NCBI RefSeq assembly: GCF_003473485.1
Contig: NC_053045.1
Span: 48,650,494-48,714,493 of the forward strand
Source: Medicago truncatula
Lineage: Eukaryota; Streptophyta; Magnoliopsida; Fabales; Fabaceae
DNA length: 64,000 nt
Direction: 5' to 3'
The notes under the pieces are model-generated. The model was not told where the DNA came from, did not search any database, and saw only the letters and a program-made list of their open reading frames with translations. Shown here in pieces: positions 58,386 through 64,000 of this stretch; positions within the stretch are counted from its first letter, which is position 1, and the number at the start of each line of letters is the position of its first letter. The position numbers were made by a program, and so were the translations under genes.

Positions 58386-60148
58386 CTTAACATATATTAA
58401 GAAAAAGTTGACAACATAATTAATATTTTACATATGATATCATTCTTTTTATACAAATTTTTTTAGACGAGTTGGACCCTGGGGACTCACCAAAGTCGGG
58501 ACAGATTACAAGGCTCAAAGATTTTATATTTTTTACAACTTTTTTCATATAAGTTGGACTTTGGAGGCTTACCATAGTCACGGTAGGTTCAAAGAGTGCT
58601 TACACACCCATCAAATATGCTAACACATTGACAACGAGAGTTAAACTCACAACCCAGCAGGTGAATCAATTTTTTTATCAATTAAGTCAATCTTCATTGG
58701 TTGTGTATGACTATTATTAAATCACTTTGTGTGTATAGGTGTATACAATATTTATTTTTGATATTCAAAAACAAATTAGTAGTATTTATCAGAATTATAT
58801 ATATTTGAAAAAAATAGAATAAATATCTAATATATAATTAAGAACTTGAGGAGTATAAGCAAATGTTTTTTTTTAGGTAAGGAAATGTGATTGGTTACTT
58901 GTAAGAAATTTCTTAAACTAACACATAAAAATACAACCGTGAGATTTTAGATAAAGATGTTCAACTTAACAATATCGACATTACTAGTTGAGTTAGGTCT
59001 TACGGACAGTATAATTATTAAAATTAGTGTAGGTCGGTAGACAAGTATTCTCTTCTATTTTTCCCTCTATTTCTCTTCTGGTAAAAACAGGTATAGAATT
59101 GACGTCCTCAGCAGCATATTTGTTTTTATTAAATTGACCCACAAAACTGAATGATGATTTGACAAAGTGAGGCCATGTCGGGCAAACGCACTATATGTGA
59201 AGGTAACAGTGTTGAGAGCATGCATCCATCTCAAATCTATTCTATTTTATATCAAATTGACAAGCAAGTTGGTGGGGAATAACAACTCGATCATGTGTTT
59301 CAACTTTAAATACTTATTTTAACTTAACAAACACATTAATAATGTTAAAAACTTTTGGTAAAACTGGAATTTATCGAGTGAAAGCAACTTCCTAGTAAAT
59401 ATTATCTTGGCAACATGGAATTCTTAATGTTAATGGCGACAACAATCATGTTAGTGTTAGATATTATTTAACTATAAACATGAATACAAAAGTAATAATC
59501 GATCTCAATCAAACAATCGATGAATAAAGTTAAGTAATTAGTGGCTTTGTGATTCTTCCTCAACCAAATCCTCTAGTTATCGTTGGAACTTTCAAACATT
59601 ACAACCATGAAGAGAAATTGAGACTAATTGTGCACTATTGTTGATTTATTTTTTTTCAAAATAATTACCAACTAATTACGATTTCAAACAATTGCCAATA
59701 ATCATTTACTAAAAAGTTGCATCAGTTTTTTTTTATCACATTACACCGAACCGATTATTACCACGCAACTTTAGCACACAAAAAAATAAACACCAGAATG
59801 AAGGTTATGTATTTTAAATTGTGAGGTAGTAGCTTTACATAGATACATTCAACTCAAATTTAGGGCAACATAAAGCACCGATTTCGACCCCAAATTACTG
59901 ACAACACTGCGTTTAACATCTTCATTTACTCCCTAAACTATGGTGATGTTTTCTCAACTCAACAGAATGTTACACACAACAAAATGAAGATGTGTTTTCA
60001 TGTCATGGAAAAAAAGTGATGGAGATCCACAGTAGTGTGAATGATAGACAAGTTAAGCAAAATACATTTTTTTGAAAAACTTCTAGCCTCAAATTCATTG
60101 CCCACAACAACAATCTTTGAAATTCAGCCAGCTGTGGCTATGGAGTGC
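58386..60148. other. Spacer between copy A upstream region and the tetraspanin gene
   Basis: 58690-59460 includes sequence shared with the upstream flanks of the other 5-phosphatase copies, marking the right edge of the triplicated unit near 59.45 kb. No gene was seen. The last few hundred bases should include the tetraspanin 3' UTR. Confidence 0.55.
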
Positions 60149-63142
60149 TCACATTATGGTACAACGGCTCCTCTCTTCAGCTGGTTGTGAGTTTACTTGC
60201 TGGAACCTCTGTGACTCGGATGGATTGTATGTGAATTCCGATGTATCCAGCCCATACTGCAGAAGGAGCACCATTGGTGTCAGGTAGTCATACACAATGC
60301 AATAATCATTTTACAAAGCACAAGAATAATAATGTGACCCTTTCAATAGTCTCTTGCAACAATCGGAGATAGTCCTAAACAGAGCTATGTATAGAAGTAA
60401 ATAGACATTGATTGTGAAAATACCAATGCAAAAAGGATGGCAAATAGACGGTTATTGTGAAAATATCAATGCAAAAAGGACATCATGCTTTACATAACAC
60501 GAAAAACACAGTACAATCAGGTTTAGCCATTCATTATAGACATGAAATCAACAGAATGATCAAAATACTTCATAATGACTTGCTATGAAGCTTGGATACT
60601 TTATACAACATGGGTGCCATATGGCCCAGATACTAACTACCTAGATCCAACATATGGAAAAAGTTGTCCTTATACGGTTTGGCCAATCCCACCTCTTGAG
60701 CTACTTTTTGAGTTGAATTAGGCATAAACTAGTCCCTATAAAAATAGCAGCCAGAGATACAGTCTATGAAGTATGGACACCGACATGTCGACGCCGATAA
60801 TAATTTGAGATAATAACATAATTCAGCGTAATCATATGTGTTGGTGTCGATACCAACGTGTGACACCGGGACACACCTAATCCGAGGAGTGTCCGTGCTT
60901 CATAGGATAAAGTGCATGTCGGCGTGTGCATGGGACGTTCAAGATGAACCTTAGGCGGAAGGTAGATCGGAGGGAGACACTGGAAATGGCGGTATCATAC
61001 TAGATACTCCAAAGATGGAGGAACAAGGTGGAAACCAGGAAATCAGAAAGGAAAACGGTTCCAAAAAAAAGTGTGTTGATGGATAGCGAGTCCACCGAGT
61101 AGGCATAAATTAAGATTTTTCGTTAGGATCTGAATACTATCTTTGAATTTGTACTATAGACCTAATTCAACCCCAAAAGCAAGCTCAAAGGGTGAGGATG
61201 AGGACTGCCCAAATCTTATAAGGAAAACTTTGATCAAATCTCTGGGTGATGTGGAATCTCAACACGCTCCCTCACAAACAAGACTACAACACATTTGGTG
61301 TGTGGACAAATGCAAGTGGAATAATAGGAATTACAACAGATATGTTGTACAAAATTAATAAAAGAAAGTATAAACATATAATACAAATGCATAATATTTG
61401 TAAAGAAACATTGATATTTTCATAATATTTGATGATCAGAACTTACAACAAGACATGTGATCATAACAAAAAAGCATAAAAACATATCTTCACTTATCCA
61501 TATAAGAAATCTATTTGTTTACTTCTAAATATGTCACAAAGGTATCTTTCAATAACCAGTGTCAAAATGTTGCACAAGAGCATCACTGGTCCTATTCAAA
61601 ACAAGTCTTGCACTCTATTCAGGTGCTTTATGCTTACTTCATAAACCAAGAGAAGAGATAATTCTGTTCAATTCAAACATTTGATCACCACCATCCTCAA
61701 ATGGATCATGTAGATATCCACTAACATCCCACAACCAAGTCAAGTCACTCCTTTTATTTCCTCAAAGAATGAATAGAGTACGTATTCCATTCTTTTCACA
61801 ACGTGATGAATAACGAGCCTAATCCCCCATTTACTTAATATGAAATTATGTTACTAAAGACAACCACTAGTACCTATTTCCACATGTACTATACTTTTAA
61901 TACTGACTAAACAAGGAAATAAATCATGAAATGTACCGAATCTGTAAAACTAATCCTAAGATTAAGATATGATGTTATGTCCTAAGATATTGTAGGCTAA
62001 AATGTTGATGTTATGATAAATTTTTCATATATTCTAACAAGGTCAAACTATTGCAAGTTCCCAAGGGCCAACAATTTATCACTAGATTTTAAAAGTATTC
62101 TCGAGAAGGTGAGCCAGCGGTTGGGAATCTTTTGGGGAAGGAAAGAAATACACATTTACAAATTAAAACTTACGACAAACAAATGAAAAATTCTCAACAC
62201 AAGAATAATAAATAAAGTGAACTACAGAGACAAAAGATTGCACCTTCTCCCTCATCCTTGTACTCCATGCATCATTTCTGTTGGAACGTGGATCAGTTGT
62301 GCCTGTAACTGGTACACCTGGTGCAGGTCCTGCTGGTCTATTGAGCAAAGGCTGACGGGCTTGCTGCCTTGGGTTAATGAACTCTTCATCACTATCGTAA
62401 TCTACTGGCCTATTTGCAGCCCGGACAATAAGGGCTAAGATGAAAAGAAGTGCCTACAATTCCATAAGCATAACAATTGGCACATCACATTCACATAATA
62501 CATGTATAAAACTTTTTATCTTACTGTGTGCCTCTGCAAAATCCTGGTGGTAGGTAAGTAGGGTACGGTGAGAGGAGACATTTTCAATACGGTAAAATAC
62601 ATTTAAGTATATCAGAGCAATACTAAATTAAACAAATGATATGTTAAGGGTAAGGCACTTCGTTTCCAAGACATTTGAATTTCAAAGCTGAAGACAAGAC
62701 AACTGAATTACTCAAATATGCCTATTTTAACTTTATATTTACTCCCTTACCATTTTATCTTCTTCTTTCTGCTTTCTCAGAATTGATTAATAAATGTTTT
62801 TTCTTCAATCCTTCCCTGTGAAACTATATCCTTATGATTTCACTTTTAATCGATAGAACATACTATTAAAAGCATGGCCAAAAAATTCATTTACTAGAAG
62901 TTGACTCCGGTGTAATAACTACCAGGATGTTGGTTACAATCAACTTGGCTGTATGGTAGGTGTTTCTATCAATTGAAAAATAATCTATTTCTCTGATCAT
63001 GAATTCAAACATATTCAGAATAAGTTATTAGTTCTTGAGTAATGTTATTTGGACAACCATTTTGTGAAAACTTTTGGAACATTCTTCTTCTCTTTTCTTA
63101 TTGATTAAAAAGAATAGAGAGAGAGTAAGAAGGCAATGAGAG

Positions 63143-63178
<36 letters not shown>

Positions 63179-64000
63179 GTACAACGGTTGTCTCAAAATG
63201 GTTGTACAAATATCATTTCTCTTAGTTCTTAGCATATTTTCAATCATAACGGTTCTTGCTTACCTCAAAGATAACAATCCCAAGAGCAACCCATTTCACA
63301 ATAGTCCAGTTCTCTCTCAGAAAGTTATATACCATATCAAAATCTCCAGTTTTGTCCCTTGGAATCTCCTGAAAAGAAGATAATTATAAGATGGAAAATA
63401 TAACTTTTAGTATTTCATATCATAAAATATGAGTGACAACTTACCTCTTTCCAGCTTTTGTCAAAAAATATAAAGGCTGCACATCCAAGCTCTACTAAGA
63501 TCAACAAGACCACCAAAATTGAATACTTTGTTGGGTTAAGAAAAACTAAAATAACAATTCCTATAAGATTAATGCATGCACACAGTTAAACACAAACACA
63601 CACATAGAGGAGGGAGAGAAGGTGGAAAAGATGCTTAAACTCATGCTTTTGCATATTAGTAGAAATTTTAAGAACACAATAAATATGTTAGGTCATAGCA
63701 TAAGACATTCTAGAAGGATACACAGCTCAGGCAGCAACCATTCCGTGTCATAGATGCAATACAACCAAAACAAGAAATGACAAAGAGAACTGCCCCAACT
63801 CCAATGAATAAGTAAATAAACCTGCCAAACATAAAATACACAATCAGCTTAAGCAAGTGAGAAGATAAAGTAGTACACGATGTATATTAAAGTAACAATT
63901 GTGGTGAATATAATCCATTAGGGCGAACTATGACAGAAAGTATCAAGACAAAAAAAAAATACATGTGACGTTTTGCCCATGACTGTCTCTTGTAAAACAA
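60149..64000 (-). CDS. TOM2A: Tetraspanin, TOM2A-like (partial, first exon outside the window)
   Basis: This is a four-pass membrane protein. The Arabidopsis TOM2A counterpart is a tonoplast tetraspanin required for efficient tobamovirus multiplication; its own cellular role is less clear. Exons in the window from 5': 63722-63821, 63445-63525, 63264-63368, 62244-62453 and 60149-60256, about 200 residues, all GT-AG and phase-compatible. The first exon here (after a TG carried from the previous exon) reads FIYLFIGVGAVLFVISCFGC (TM2). CCLSCYSILVVLLILVELG (TM3) follows, then the large-loop segment FDKSWKEEIPRDKTGDFD, TM4 WVALGIVIFEALLF, and a Pro/Arg-rich tail ending EKYGLDTSEFTYNPSES...SRCTIM. 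TM1 lies beyond base 64000. Intron 4 in this list (60257-62243) carries a MITE and the preceding one a MULE-MITE. Confidence 0.93.
60764..60905. mobile_element. hAT-like MITE (ctatgaagcacggacac family) in the tetraspanin intron
   Basis: The ends ctatgaagtatggacaccga and gagtgtccgtgcttcatag are inverted. The flanks gatacagt and gataaagt form an 8-bp duplication with one change. Confidence 0.8.
63037..63221. mobile_element. MULE-type MITE (gagaaatgatatttgtacaac family), copy 2
   Basis: The ends gagtaatgttatttggacaa and ttgtacaaatatcatttctc are inverted. A perfect 9-bp duplication ttagttctt lies at 63028-63036 and 63222-63230. The right half contains an AG microsatellite (about 63145-63176). 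It lies in a tetraspanin intron and is the sister of 32755-32937. Confidence 0.88.

Noticed and set aside
63144-63383. ORF beginning with alternating Arg-Glu repeats
   Set aside because: It is the AG microsatellite of a MITE read through into a tetraspanin exon on the wrong strand.

Overview
The window is nuclear DNA from a flowering plant, most likely a papilionoid legume. Evidence for this is the AT-rich intergenic DNA, multi-exon plant genes with GT-AG introns, and dense small DNA transposons and legume-type tRNA-derived SINEs. The species call is inference.

Layout. 0-9.4 kb is a transposon bed: a 1.7 kb Mutator-like element (MULE), a LINE 3' end, another MULE, then two related MULEs and two hAT elements, one hAT lying inside a MULE. 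Almost all keep exact 9-bp (MULE) or 8-bp (hAT) target duplications. 9.4-15.3 kb is gene-poor. 15.5-21.3 kb (+) is an NPF7.3/NRT1.5-type nitrate transporter gene. 21.3-27 kb holds copia pol remains and a SINE. 27.1-30.9 kb (+) is a plastid-type phosphoribosyl-pyrophosphate synthetase gene. 31.9-34.9 kb has copia gag remains, a MULE-MITE, a 5'-truncated LINE and another MITE. 35.0-36.5 kb (+) is a polycistronic box C/D snoRNA cluster (U61-U33-U16-U33-U16 plus a sixth snoRNA) behind a telo-box/site II promoter. 37.0-38.2 kb is a MULE-related segment with a PB1-like ORF. It is followed at 38.5-38.9 kb by three microRNA-like hairpins downstream of a TATA box.

40.1-59.5 kb is a tandem triplication (minus strand) of a type I inositol polyphosphate 5-phosphatase gene. 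Two copies are intact (45.1-49.6 and 51.8-56.8 kb) and one is a pseudogene (40.1-42.4 kb). The most striking feature of the window is intron 4 of all three copies. It is almost entirely a U4 spliceosomal snRNA gene in the same orientation, with its own upstream sequence element, TATA box and plant snRNA 3' box. In the decayed copy the U4 unit remains intact although the flanking exons do not. The right edge (60.1-64.0 kb, minus) is a TOM2A-type tetraspanin gene whose first exon lies outside the window.

The PRS, tetraspanin and NPF7.3 genes match three loci that I recall lying close together in Arabidopsis (At1g32380, At1g32400, At1g32450), so the segment probably preserves ancestral gene content. 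The two RNA loci supply rRNA-methylation guides and a splicing RNA; the protein genes act in nitrate transport, PRPP supply, phosphoinositide signalling and membrane organisation.
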